64,000 nucleotides of DNA from Olsenella_K sp050953285. Its GTDB lineage: Bacteria > Actinomycetota > Coriobacteriia > Coriobacteriales > Atopobiaceae. The notes below the pieces were generated by a model. It searched no databases. It was not told the origin of the DNA and was given only the letters and a program-made list of their open reading frames with translations. Position 1 is the stretch's first letter; each line of letters opens with the position of its first letter. A program made the position numbers and the translations under genes. Below are positions 18,083 to 26,924 of this stretch, piece by piece. The stretch covers positions 1-64,000 of the forward strand of contig JBMNMK010000001.1 of assembly GCA_050953285.1 (NCBI GenBank), given 5' to 3'.

Positions 18083-18613
18083 TCAGTCGACGTCTTGCAC
18101 CATAACGTCCAGCCCATCTGGCGGCGTATCCTGCGGGGCGACAAGCCCCTCCACCAGTGCACGCAGCCCCTCCACCATAGCATCCACGTCTGGCACCGGC
18201 GCACCGCCGCCCGCAAATGCCCAATTGACCAGCCACACTGCGCTAGAAAATGCCGCCGCCACCAAAACGTCGTCGGCGCAGCTCAGCTGGATGGTATAGC
18301 AGCGCGATCCCTCATCTTCAATCCACGTGCGACCAGCGGTAATCTCATCGACCTTGTTGGTGCGCGCAAGCAGCTCTATAGCAACATGCTCAAGCAAATG
18401 CGCAATCTCCGTCGAACCCATCACGTCCCTAAAGATGGTGCTGCCGTCACCCAGGCAAGCCTGATCCACAATGGAGGGCATGAGGTTGTAGATACGCGTC
18501 GTCGCCTCAAGATCCTCCGAGGTAAAGATCGGTCCTGTCTCAGAAAACTCCACAGTTGCTGTAAAGTACTGAACGCCAATAACGACTTTCTTGATCTCTA
18601 TCAGCTGTGCCAT
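18083..18613 (-). CDS. stand-alone protein resembling the cyanophycin synthetase N-terminal domain
   Basis: 176 residues from the ATG at 18611-18613 (GAGAGGAGC upstream). The central block IAHLLEHVAIELLAR (residues 70-84), followed by GRTWIEDEGSRCYTIQLSC, is the pattern I know from the N-terminal substrate-binding domain of cyanophycin synthetase CphA, where GHVVEHVALELQ is followed by a GVYxVVFEY strand. The ATP-grasp and Mur-ligase parts of CphA are absent and the gene is complete, so it is a single-domain homologue, not a truncated synthetase. The function is unknown. The C-terminus (residues 138-176) is Val/Pro/Asp-rich. It sits between corC and the YtxH-like gene on the same strand. Confidence 0.6.
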   Translation of the reverse strand: MAQLIEIKKVVIGVQYFTATVEFSETGPIFTSEDLEATTRIYNLMPSIVDQACLGDGSTIFRDVMGSTEIAHLLEHVAIELLARTNKVDEITAGRTWIEDEGSRCYTIQLSCADDVLVAAAFSSAVWLVNWAFAGGGAPVPDVDAMVEGLRALVEGLVAPQDTPPDGLDVMVQDVD

Positions 18614-18772
18614 CGAGCAAGCTCCTCTCTTGGCAGCGTGCAAAGCATAAGAATTGGGCGAAGCATGCGTGCTCTCGTGACATTATACGCAAATGCTCGC
18701 GGGTACTTGTCCTTGTCGCCCACGCGGCGTGCGCCTAGGTGGCGCGCCAAGGCGCTTCTCGACCAGACAACC

Positions 18773-20089
18773 CTACTCTGTTGGTGCCTCCGGCTGCTCT
18801 GACTCTGGCGCGGGCGCACTCACGCGCATCATAGAGATGCGCCGGCCGCGCATGGACTGGATGCGAAACTGATAACCTTGCTTCTCAAAGACATCACCAG
18901 GGCGTGGCACGCTATCTGCCAACTCAAACACGAAGCCGCCCACCGTCTCATATTCCTCGTTGTCCTCAATAGGCCAACCCAGTTCAATGGCATCATCTAT
19001 GGAATAGCGACCATCTACCAGCCACTCGCCGTCCGCCAGTTTGGTGAGATACTTGTTATCCGGGTCAAACTCGTCCTTTATCTCACCAACAATTTCTTCA
19101 ACGATATCTTCAACGGTAATAACGCCAGCCGTTCCGCCATATTCATCCACCACAATAACCATCTGGTCGTGGCTGGTCTTCATCTCCTGCAGAAGCGGAA
19201 TGATGTCTTTGGTGTCCGGCACAAAATCTGCCGCCCGCACAAACGAGCGGATAGGCTCATTTCCTGATCCATTTTCCAAGATAGGAGTGATGAGATCTTT
19301 TATGTGGGCTATGCCAACAATGCGGTCAACATCTTCATGGTAGACAGGAATTCTTGAATATCCCGTTTGGCGCATGGTATCTAGCACCTCTGAGGCGCTT
19401 AAGGTATCCTCCACCGCCGTCATGTCAACGCGCGGCACCATAACCTCACGCGCAATGGTATCTCCCAGGTCAATGACCTCATGGATCATGCTCTTCTCTT
19501 CTTCTGAGAGCTCTTCTGAGTCCTTGACCATGTAGCGGATTTCCTCTTCTGAAACCTCGTTACGATCCTCTGTCGACTTGATATTGAGCAGTCCTGCCAA
19601 GCCGTTGGCGCTGGCGGCAGTCAGCCACACCAAGGGGCGTGCCACGGCAGCAAATGCAGAAAGAGGCCCCGCCACACGCTTGGCTACACCTTCGGCATCA
19701 GACAGAGCAATGCGCTTGGGCACAAGCTCTCCTACTACGATTGAGAAATACGACACCAGAAGGGTAATGATTACCGGTGCCAGGACAGCAGCAATGTGGT
19801 GCGCCAATCCCAAAGATGCCATCCAAGCCGCAAAAGGCTCAGACAGATTCGTTGCTGCAAATGCGGATGAAGCAAAGCCTACCAACGTGATGGCAACCTG
19901 GATGGCCGCCAGAGCAGCGCTGGGATTCTCGCTCATCTGAGCCGCATGCGCCGCGCGCTTATCGCCCTCTTCTGCTTCATGGTCAAGCAATACCTTTTTG
20001 GCCGTAGAAATAGCCATTTCAGACATGGAAAAATAGCCGTTTACTATGGTGAGCACGATAGTGATGAGAATGCTGAGTGCTATGTCCAT
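18773..20089 (-). CDS. CorC/HlyC-family CNNM-type membrane transporter
   Basis: 438 residues from the ATG at 20089; an in-frame TTG at 20110 is an alternative. The DUF21/CNNM membrane domain comes first (about 1-185; NGYFSMSEMAISTAKK and VGELVPKRIALSD are signatures), then two CBS domains (about 205-325; MVPRVDM, YSRIPVYHEDVDRIVGIAHI, VVDEYGGTAGVITVEDIVEE) and a C-terminal CorC_HlyC domain. Homologues export Mg2+ or Na+ and sense nucleotides through the CBS pair. It is a separate unit at the head of the leftward envelope gene run. Confidence 0.92.
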   Translation of the reverse strand: MDIALSILITIVLTIVNGYFSMSEMAISTAKKVLLDHEAEEGDKRAAHAAQMSENPSAALAAIQVAITLVGFASSAFAATNLSEPFAAWMASLGLAHHIAAVLAPVIITLLVSYFSIVVGELVPKRIALSDAEGVAKRVAGPLSAFAAVARPLVWLTAASANGLAGLLNIKSTEDRNEVSEEEIRYMVKDSEELSEEEKSMIHEVIDLGDTIAREVMVPRVDMTAVEDTLSASEVLDTMRQTGYSRIPVYHEDVDRIVGIAHIKDLITPILENGSGNEPIRSFVRAADFVPDTKDIIPLLQEMKTSHDQMVIVVDEYGGTAGVITVEDIVEEIVGEIKDEFDPDNKYLTKLADGEWLVDGRYSIDDAIELGWPIEDNEEYETVGGFVFELADSVPRPGDVFEKQGYQFRIQSMRGRRISMMRVSAPAPESEQPEAPTE

Positions 20090-20347
20090 GCGCTTAAGCG
20101 CAACCTCCAAATGGGCCTCTTGGGCACCGACACGGGTTCAGGCACCTGCCGTGGTGGGCGCCGCCCTCAATATCACTGTAGTTCCGCATACACGGCTGGT
20201 ATACACGGCTTCTACCCACGCGTTACATATTTTATCAGAGCAACAGCATTGGCGGACACATGACGTGTAGGTGCGTGCAACATGCACACCTCTGCGCGCA
20301 AGGAGCGCACCATAAGCAGTGCGTGACCCGGCGTCAGACAAACAGCC

Positions 20348-21940
20348 TTAGAAGTTGGCATACGCAAAGGTGATGCCTGCCGTGACCGTGGTAGGCAAGG
20401 CTCCGGCAAAGATGAGGCCAACTGCCAGATAGATCAACACGCGCTGCCAGAATGGGCGCGCCAGAATGAGATCACGTACGTCGTGGCCGCGCTCAGAGAG
20501 GATGTCTATGATGGCAACCACGATCATGGCTGCAACAGGCACCCATGAGTAGCCGAGCGTCTGCGCATGCGTGACGCCCATATCTGCCAAGATTCTGGCA
20601 AGCGGCGCATGCGGCATGAACTTGAAGAACGTGTTGTGCAGCGCCAACAGCGAGATGCTCACCGAGGCAATGCAGTCAAAGTAACGTCCTATATTCACCA
20701 TGATGAATGTTCTGACGACGGTAAATACATAGTACGGTTTGCTTGTGCCCTCAATATGCAGTCGGTGCTTGATGCTATGAAACGCCGGCTCAAAGAGGTC
20801 TGCCAGGGCCACCACCAGGCCGTTATACATGCCCCACGCAATGTAGTGCCACTCAGCGCCATGCCACAGACCCACGAAGAAGAAAACGATGATGTTTGCA
20901 ATACAAGCGGGCAGCGTGCGACCAATGTGGTGCGGGGTGTGCGCTTGGGCCCACTTGCTAAATTTTTGCATGGGCTTGGTCAGCGCAATGGGATAAAACA
21001 GGTAGTCGCGCATGAAAACGCCCAGTGACTTGTGCCAACGACGCCAGAAATCTGCAATGGATACGGACAGGTAGGGTTGCCTAAAGTTCACCGACATCTG
21101 GATGCCAAAGAGCTCGGAGACGCCCTCCACCATATCGATGCCGCCGGAGAAATCTCCGTACATAAAGAACGAATACATGAAGATGCCCACCACAATGGCG
21201 GCGCCCGGTGTATCTTGCCCAATGCTTGCCAGAATTGCGTTCACATTTGCGCTCAACATATTGGCAATGGCGCACTTTTTGAGCAGGCCCAGCCCGAGCC
21301 GCAAGCCCGCGCGCTGCATGGTACGCGCCTCAACGTGATGGACGGCAGACAGCTGTGGCTCCATCTCGTCGTAGCGGTTGATAGGACCCTGGATGAAGCA
21401 CGGAAAATACGAAATGAACGCCAGATACTTGAAGAAGTTTTTCTCGGCGGGGAATTTATCGTTATAGGTATCAATCAGGTACATGGCCGACATGAACGTA
21501 TAAAAAGAGATGCCCATGGGCAAGAGAATCCCCAGGCTTACGGGAGAAGGCTCCAGCTTAAAGTTAAATAGGATCACATTCCAGTACTTGAGATAGCCCA
21601 AGATACCCAAGATGACTACCAAGCAGGCGATAAGAACAACGCGCTTGTAGCGTGTGAGCTGTGCTTTGAGTCGCTTGCGTTCTGCCTTGTCCTTGGTTGC
21701 TTTGCGCAAGGCCTTGAAGTGAGCGCTGAGCTTGCTGAACGCCACCGAGGCCACCCAGGTAGGCAGCGCGGCTGTCAGGATGAAGATCATGCCGGACGTT
21801 CCCGCCGCAAAATAGTAAAAGAGGAAGTTTGCCACCAGCAAAACGATCCACTGGTAGCGCCCACAGAAGCGCCCTACCAGATAATAGACGCACAAGAGTG
21901 CCGCAAGAAAAAGAACAAACGCTACAGAAATAAGTTGCAT
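20348..21940 (-). CDS. dltB: MBOAT O-acyltransferase, DltB-like
   Basis: 530 residues with about 11-12 membrane helices. Family marks include PMGISFYTFMSAMYLIDTY, FCFIQGP-type FPCFIQGPINRYD, DFWRRWHKSLG and the catalytic histidine block FVGLWHGAEWHYIAWG. DltB takes D-alanine from DltC across the membrane for transfer to teichoic acids. AlgI-type acetyltransferases share the fold, but dltA, dltC and a DltD-like gene 1.6 kb away favour DltB. Unusually it is transcribed away from them, divergent from the flavodiiron gene. No strong ribosome site is visible before the ATG. Confidence 0.82.
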   Translation of the reverse strand: MQLISVAFVLFLAALLCVYYLVGRFCGRYQWIVLLVANFLFYYFAAGTSGMIFILTAALPTWVASVAFSKLSAHFKALRKATKDKAERKRLKAQLTRYKRVVLIACLVVILGILGYLKYWNVILFNFKLEPSPVSLGILLPMGISFYTFMSAMYLIDTYNDKFPAEKNFFKYLAFISYFPCFIQGPINRYDEMEPQLSAVHHVEARTMQRAGLRLGLGLLKKCAIANMLSANVNAILASIGQDTPGAAIVVGIFMYSFFMYGDFSGGIDMVEGVSELFGIQMSVNFRQPYLSVSIADFWRRWHKSLGVFMRDYLFYPIALTKPMQKFSKWAQAHTPHHIGRTLPACIANIIVFFFVGLWHGAEWHYIAWGMYNGLVVALADLFEPAFHSIKHRLHIEGTSKPYYVFTVVRTFIMVNIGRYFDCIASVSISLLALHNTFFKFMPHAPLARILADMGVTHAQTLGYSWVPVAAMIVVAIIDILSERGHDVRDLILARPFWQRVLIYLAVGLIFAGALPTTVTAGITFAYANF

Positions 21941-21985
21941 GGGAACCCGTTTATCTATCTCTCAGGTATGTGAATAGTGGTTTCT

Positions 21986-22014
21986 TTGACATCCTAGCAT
22001 GTAATGCTGTTAAC
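21986..22014 (+). promoter_or_regulatory. possible promoter of the flavodiiron gene
   Basis: A perfect -35 TTGACA at 21986-21991 is followed after 16-17 bases by TGTTAA/GTTAAC, a poor -10. It lies in the 152-base gap between the divergent dltB and flavodiiron genes. Confidence 0.35.
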
Positions 22015-22092
22015 CTCCCCCAACATGCTATTCTCAACAAGTGCCACAAGCTTTTGCCCGCGTCTTGCGGAGCTGATGAGAAGGGACTACTC

Positions 22093-23298
22093 ATGTTGAG
22101 TGCAGTCAAAGTCTTGCCAGATGTGTACTGGGTTGGTGGCGTGGATTGGAACGAGCGTGAGTTCCATGGCTACACCACTGAAGATGGTATTACCTACAAC
22201 TCCTATCTCATCTTGGATGAGAAGGTAACCCTGGTTGATACGGCAAAGATCACATTCAAAGACGAGTTCATCCAAAGGATCAGCAGCGTGATTGATCCTT
22301 CCAAGATTGATGTACTCATCTGCAACCACGTGGAGATGGACCACTCCGGCAACATCCCCACCATCAAGGAGCTTTCGCCCAACGTTCAGATCTACTGCTC
22401 GCCGCAGGCTGTCAAAGAGCTCACGGCTCACTATGGAGATTTGGGCTATACCCCCGTCAAGACGGGCGACACCCTCTCCATTGGCAAGCGCACGCTCTCC
22501 TTTGTGCAGACGCCTATGGTGCACTGGCCCGACAACATGGTCACGTTAGACGTTGAGGACAAGATCCTCTTCTCCAACGACGCTTTTGGCCAGCACTACT
22601 CCAGCTCCGCGCGCTTTGATGATGAGAATGACATCCACGAAGTCATGAAGCAGGCGCGCAAGTACTACGCCAACATTGTGCAGCCCTACCGCATGCAGGC
22701 CGCAAACGCCGTCAAGGCGGTGCGCGCGCTTGGCCCAGACGCTATCGAGCTCATTGCACCTGCACACGGCGTGATCTGGCGGGGCTACGTTAAGGAGATC
22801 TTGGACGCCTATGAGAACAAGTTTGTCTCTGGCAAGCTTGAGGAGAAGGCCCTGATTGTCTACGACTCCATGTGGGGATCAACGGACAAGATTGCCCACT
22901 CCATCTGCGATGCATTCCTCACGGAGAACATCCCCGCGCACCTGGTCGACCTCAAGTACACGCACGTCTCTGACGCTATGGACGTGTTCATGGACTGCAA
23001 GTACGTGGCCGTGGGTTCGCCAACGCTCAACAGCAACATGATGCCTTTGGTGGCGGGCTTCTTGACCTACATGCGCGGCCTCTCTCCCAAGCAGAACAAC
23101 ACGGAGCGCATTGGCTTTGCGTTTGGCTCCTACGGCTGGGCTCCCTTGGGACCCAAGAACATCCAGGCCGAGCTCGAGGCCGACGGCTTCAAGCTGCCTG
23201 AGGAGCCGTTCTTATACAACTGGATTCCCACGCAGGAGTACTTAGACGGCGTACGCGAGAAGGTCCGCGCTGTCATAGCCGCTAACCGGAAAGCATAG
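22093..23298 (+). CDS. flavodiiron protein (A-type flavoprotein, O2/NO reductase)
   Basis: 401 residues, the standard two-domain size. The metallo-beta-lactamase-like diiron domain carries His79, Glu81, Asp83, His84 (HVEMDHSGN), His144, Asp163 (NDAFGQH) and His225 (APAHG), all canonical ligands. The flavodoxin domain begins at about residue 255 (YDSMWGSTDKIA, FMN phosphate loop). It reduces oxygen to water or NO to N2O and protects anaerobes in air or nitrosative stress. I chose the ATG at 22093 because AAGGGA precedes it and the protein then starts as in the family. A strong terminator follows. Confidence 0.95.
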   Translation: MLSAVKVLPDVYWVGGVDWNEREFHGYTTEDGITYNSYLILDEKVTLVDTAKITFKDEFIQRISSVIDPSKIDVLICNHVEMDHSGNIPTIKELSPNVQIYCSPQAVKELTAHYGDLGYTPVKTGDTLSIGKRTLSFVQTPMVHWPDNMVTLDVEDKILFSNDAFGQHYSSSARFDDENDIHEVMKQARKYYANIVQPYRMQAANAVKAVRALGPDAIELIAPAHGVIWRGYVKEILDAYENKFVSGKLEEKALIVYDSMWGSTDKIAHSICDAFLTENIPAHLVDLKYTHVSDAMDVFMDCKYVAVGSPTLNSNMMPLVAGFLTYMRGLSPKQNNTERIGFAFGSYGWAPLGPKNIQAELEADGFKLPEEPFLYNWIPTQEYLDGVREKVRAVIAANRKA

Positions 23299-23351
23299 GG
23301 CACCCGCGCGGCGCGCTACGCAGCTGGCGCCGCGTGGCCACAACGTCACAC

Positions 23352-23396
23352 CACAGGCGAGAAGTTCCTTGCGCAGGAGCTTCTCGCCTGTGTTTT
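23352..23396 (+). terminator. terminator of the flavodiiron gene built from inverted GGCGAGAAG copies
   Basis: CACAGGCGAGAAG (23352-23364) pairs perfectly with CTTCTCGCCTGTG (23380-23392) over 13 bp, followed by TTTT. Each arm contains one exact copy of the window-wide GGCGAGAAG repeat, an arrangement like uptake sequences in Neisseria terminators. Confidence 0.9.
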
Positions 23397-23584
23397 GTGC
23401 AGGGAAGCATGGCGCGACGGGCGTATTTCGTGGGCAAAACGTGCAAGTTTAGAAGCTTTAGCGTTTATGGTGATAATAGATACGGGCTTTTGAGCCGCGC
23501 GGTTAATTCTGCTGCCTGATCATTCTTGCACATGATTACACCCGCCCTGAGCATCTATCCCCCGTGTCATTGGAGCGCCATCCC

Positions 23585-25102
23585 ATGAAAAACGTTCTCG
23601 ACTGGCTTGAAGCAACTGCCAAGAGACTGCCCGATAAAACAGCCGTGCTCGACCCCGTGCGGTCGCTGACATTTTCCCAGCTCGAACATGATGCTCAAGC
23701 CGCTGGCAGCTGGTTGGCGCACGAGATCTCACCGCGCAGTGCCGTGGCCCTTTTTATAGAGAAGAGCACGGTGGCGCTATCCGCTATGCTAGGCGCTGTT
23801 TGGGCAGGTGGCTTCTACTGCGCACTCGACGTTCACCAGCCAAAGTCGCGCATCCTCTCCATCTGTGAGACGCTCAAGCCGGCAGTAATCTTGACCGATG
23901 ACGCAAGCGCCAGCGAAGCTGCTTCATATTTTGCTGATGCCCCGTATCGCATTGTCCCCATCTCATCCATTTTTGGCCCAATAGACCACGAGCTTCTCGC
24001 CCAGCGCCGACGGCAAGCGACCGATGTTGACCCGCTTTACGTGACCTTTACCAGTGGATCAACAGGGACGCCTAAAGGCGTGGTCACCGCTCAGCGCGGC
24101 GTTCTGGATTTTGTGCCGGCCTTTGTTACCGCCGTAGGTATCACCGAGGCAGATATTCATGGCAACCAGGCACCATTTGACTTTGATGCGTCCGTAAAAG
24201 ACATCTATTCCAGCCTATATACCGGCTCGACTGTAGTGATCATTCCGCGCGCATACTTCTTGCAACCCACCAAGCTGATGGATTACGTCGCAGATCACGG
24301 CTGTACTACGCTGGTATGGGCCGTCGGCGCTATGGGGTTTGTCACCATCATGAACGCGTTTGATTATCGCGTGCCTACCTCGGTCAACAAGGTCCTGTTC
24401 TCGGGCGAAGTCATGCCGCCCAAGGAGCTGCGCCACTGGCGCCGCTATCTGCCCAACGCCAAATATGTGAACCTCTATGGCCCCACGGAGACCACCTGCA
24501 ACTGCACCTACTTTGTGGTTGATCGTGACTACGAAAACGACGAAACCATCCCCGCTGGCAAGCCCTTTGCAGATGAGCGCGTTTTTCTTTTGGACGAGAA
24601 TAACGTGGAGGTCACACAGCCGGGCATGCGCGGAGAGGTCTGCGTGAGCGGCACCACGCTCGCTCTTGGCTATCTGGACAATCACGAGAAAACCGCCGCC
24701 GCTTTTATGCAAAATCCCGCACAGCACAGGTGGCTTGAGACCATCTACCGGACAGGGGACTTGGCAACTTGGAACGAAGACGGCAACCTGGTCTATGCAA
24801 CGCGTAAAGACAACCAGATCAAGCACATGGGTCAGCGCATCGAGCTGGGAGAGATTGAAGCCGCAGCGCGTAGGGACCCTGGTGTAGAAAATGCCTGCTG
24901 CCTCTACGACCACAAGCGCAAAAAGATCCGCCTGTTCTACGTAGGCTCAACAGAAAAGGATGCCCTTCTCAGGAACATGCATGAGACGCTGCCAGAATAC
25001 ATGATTCCCAACTCTACCAAGCAGCTTGATCAGTTCCCGCTCACCAGTAGCGGTAAGATAAACCGCAAAGAGCTCAAAGTACTGGCACGCATTAAAGACT
25101 AG
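23585..25102 (+). CDS. dltA: D-alanine--[D-alanyl carrier protein] ligase
   Basis: 505 residues, as expected for DltA. Adenylation motifs are TSGSTGTPKGV (A3), YGPTETTCNCTY (A5), YRTGDLATWNEDGN (A7), KDNQIKHMGQRIELGEIE (A8) and SSGKINRKEL with the catalytic lysine. DltA activates D-alanine as AMP ester and loads it on DltC. I favour the ATG at 23585 over an in-frame GTG at 23564 because the family begins at this position; the ribosome site is a weak GGAG. The next gene is dltC, 21 bases downstream, in a dltA-dltC-dltD-like operon. Confidence 0.94.
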   Translation: MKNVLDWLEATAKRLPDKTAVLDPVRSLTFSQLEHDAQAAGSWLAHEISPRSAVALFIEKSTVALSAMLGAVWAGGFYCALDVHQPKSRILSICETLKPAVILTDDASASEAASYFADAPYRIVPISSIFGPIDHELLAQRRRQATDVDPLYVTFTSGSTGTPKGVVTAQRGVLDFVPAFVTAVGITEADIHGNQAPFDFDASVKDIYSSLYTGSTVVIIPRAYFLQPTKLMDYVADHGCTTLVWAVGAMGFVTIMNAFDYRVPTSVNKVLFSGEVMPPKELRHWRRYLPNAKYVNLYGPTETTCNCTYFVVDRDYENDETIPAGKPFADERVFLLDENNVEVTQPGMRGEVCVSGTTLALGYLDNHEKTAAAFMQNPAQHRWLETIYRTGDLATWNEDGNLVYATRKDNQIKHMGQRIELGEIEAAARRDPGVENACCLYDHKRKKIRLFYVGSTEKDALLRNMHETLPEYMIPNSTKQLDQFPLTSSGKINRKELKVLARIKD

Positions 25103-25123
25103 CCGCATCAGAAAGGAACAACC

Positions 25124-25369
25124 ATGGACGAAGTAACGCTGGACGATGTCATCGAGGTTCTTGAGGACGTGAAGGAGGACGTGGATTACGAGTCAGAAAC
25201 CGCGCTGGTAGATGACCGCGTGCTCGACTCCTTTGACATCCTCTCACTCATCAGCGCCCTCAACGATGAGTTTGACATCTCCATCCCCGCAAAGGACATT
25301 CTGCCTAAGAACTTCAACAGCGCAAAGGATATTCTCGCCTTAGTAACACGCCTGCAAGATGAGGAATAG
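25124..25369 (+). CDS. dltC: D-alanyl carrier protein
   Basis: 81 residues, acidic, acyl-carrier-protein fold. The phosphopantetheine attachment serine is Ser36 in VLDSFDILSLI. It carries D-alanine from DltA to the membrane acyltransferase. The start follows AAAGGAAC at a normal distance. It lies between dltA and the DltD-like gene with gaps of 21 and 3 bases. Confidence 0.94.
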   Translation: MDEVTLDDVIEVLEDVKEDVDYESETALVDDRVLDSFDILSLISALNDEFDISIPAKDILPKNFNSAKDILALVTRLQDEE

Positions 25370-25372
25370 CAC

Positions 25373-26743
25373 GTGAAGAGAAGCTCCACGCCCCAGCATA
25401 AAAAGCAACGTGTCGGCCTGAATGCACTCATCTTAGCTGCACTGGTCGTTGTGCTCGACATTGCAATGACCTTGGCGCTTGAGCCCTACGAAGCGCCTAC
25501 CTATCTAACCTGGGTCAATTACCGTGAAAATGCTCCCGATGAGATCGACAACCTCGTAATTGGTGCCTCAACTGCACTGGAGGGAATCGACCCTACCACG
25601 CTTGATACGCAACTCAATTCCACCACATTTAACCAGGCCTTTTACGGTGTTTCTTACAAGAATGCCTACCGTACCCTCACGACCATAGGAAACGAACGCG
25701 AACTCAAGCGCGTAATTGTGGGCGTAAGCTACGAATCACTCTGCAGCTTGCCAAATATCCATTCTGATGCAATATTTGCTCAGTCAAAACTCTATGGCGA
25801 GTCCTTTCCCCAGCAATTGCAGGACTGCGCAGATATGCTCTTGGATCCGCAATATATTGGAAAGCCGGAAAGCTTTGTATTCTTGGCACCTTGGACCGTG
25901 GATAACGTGGGCGCCAATCCTTCTGAAATTGCAGCAAACATCAGCAAGCGCCTCACGCTCACACCAAAAGAGCTGGTAGATACTATCCCAGACTTCAGCG
26001 ATAAGGGCTATGTGACGCACTCGCTCAACACCGCGACGGACTTCAATGAGCTTGCTGCTAGCTTGCCACTTCCTACCGGCACCGGCGCAGCATTTCTCCA
26101 GTCCAACCTCGATAGCCTTGCGGATATGTGCAGCTATGCCAAAAGTAGAGGTATTGAGATCTACGTCGTTATGATGCCCCGTCCTGATTTCAACGTGTTG
26201 AACCTAGGATCGAGCTACCCAGAGCAAGCGACGCGCCTTCAAACAATTGTAGAGAATGCTGGTGGTATCTACCTTGATGCAAATGCACTCTCAAGCGACA
26301 TCTTCAATGCCGACCAGCAGGATTTTGTTGATGAGCAGCACCTCAATCACAGCGGCGCCGAGCGCTTTTCCCGTGCGTTAGCCAAGCTGATACGCGACCA
26401 TGAATCAGGTGTCGATCTATCAAGCTCATCTCTTTCGTACGCCAATTGGGAGAGTTATGCCTCTACGTACGATAAGATCGCGCTGGTGCAGCTCAAGTCG
26501 ACCGTGACCAAAAACACCCTCTCTGCTGAGGCCATTCCTACCATGGGCTCTAACGTGCAGGCCGAGTATCGTCTTGTACAGGTCCTGCCTGACGGGACAG
26601 AGCAGGAACTGCGTGGCTGGTCTGCTGATACGCACTTCTCCACTGAGCTGCAAGGCCATGATGAGATGGTGCTGAGGGTCTATGCGCGTCGTGGTAGCAC
26701 TGAGACGTGGGATAGGTACTGTACGGCGGATGTGCTGTACTAA
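25373..26743 (+). CDS. DltD-like SGNH hydrolase-fold membrane protein
   Basis: 456 residues, with one N-terminal membrane helix (about 14-36) and an extracellular SGNH-type domain. The nucleophile block is LVIGASTALEGI (GxS) and the Asp/His block is DEQHLNHSGAERF. DltD completes D-alanine transfer to lipoteichoic acid on the outside. Similarity to classical DltD looks distant, so I leave the symbol blank. The last 100 residues form an extra beta-rich part after the SGNH domain. The start is a GTG three bases after the dltC stop, with GAGGAA upstream. It is the last gene of the operon. Confidence 0.78.
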   Translation: MKRSSTPQHKKQRVGLNALILAALVVVLDIAMTLALEPYEAPTYLTWVNYRENAPDEIDNLVIGASTALEGIDPTTLDTQLNSTTFNQAFYGVSYKNAYRTLTTIGNERELKRVIVGVSYESLCSLPNIHSDAIFAQSKLYGESFPQQLQDCADMLLDPQYIGKPESFVFLAPWTVDNVGANPSEIAANISKRLTLTPKELVDTIPDFSDKGYVTHSLNTATDFNELAASLPLPTGTGAAFLQSNLDSLADMCSYAKSRGIEIYVVMMPRPDFNVLNLGSSYPEQATRLQTIVENAGGIYLDANALSSDIFNADQQDFVDEQHLNHSGAERFSRALAKLIRDHESGVDLSSSSLSYANWESYASTYDKIALVQLKSTVTKNTLSAEAIPTMGSNVQAEYRLVQVLPDGTEQELRGWSADTHFSTELQGHDEMVLRVYARRGSTETWDRYCTADVLY

Positions 26744-26859
26744 CATGTGCGCCACGCGACGCAGCTTGTCCTTTGAAGCGTAATCTGGGCCAGTTTATCT
26801 CTCTTTACAGCCCTTCTATTGCCAAGTCCTTCCTACACACGGCACGACGCGTAACGAGA

Positions 26860-26905
26860 AGCGCCTCTCCAAGTGATTGCAACCACTGGAGAGGCGCTCT
26901 TTATT
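26860..26905. terminator. bidirectional terminator between the dlt operon and the L,D-transpeptidase gene
   Basis: AGCGCCTCTCC pairs with GGAGAGGCGCT (26888-26898), extended by AGTG/CACT with one bulged A, and is followed on the plus strand by CTTTATT. The left side begins within an ACGAGAAG variant of the recurrent oligonucleotide. Confidence 0.85.
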
Positions 26906-26924
26906 GCTCTCGTACGTGTAATGC

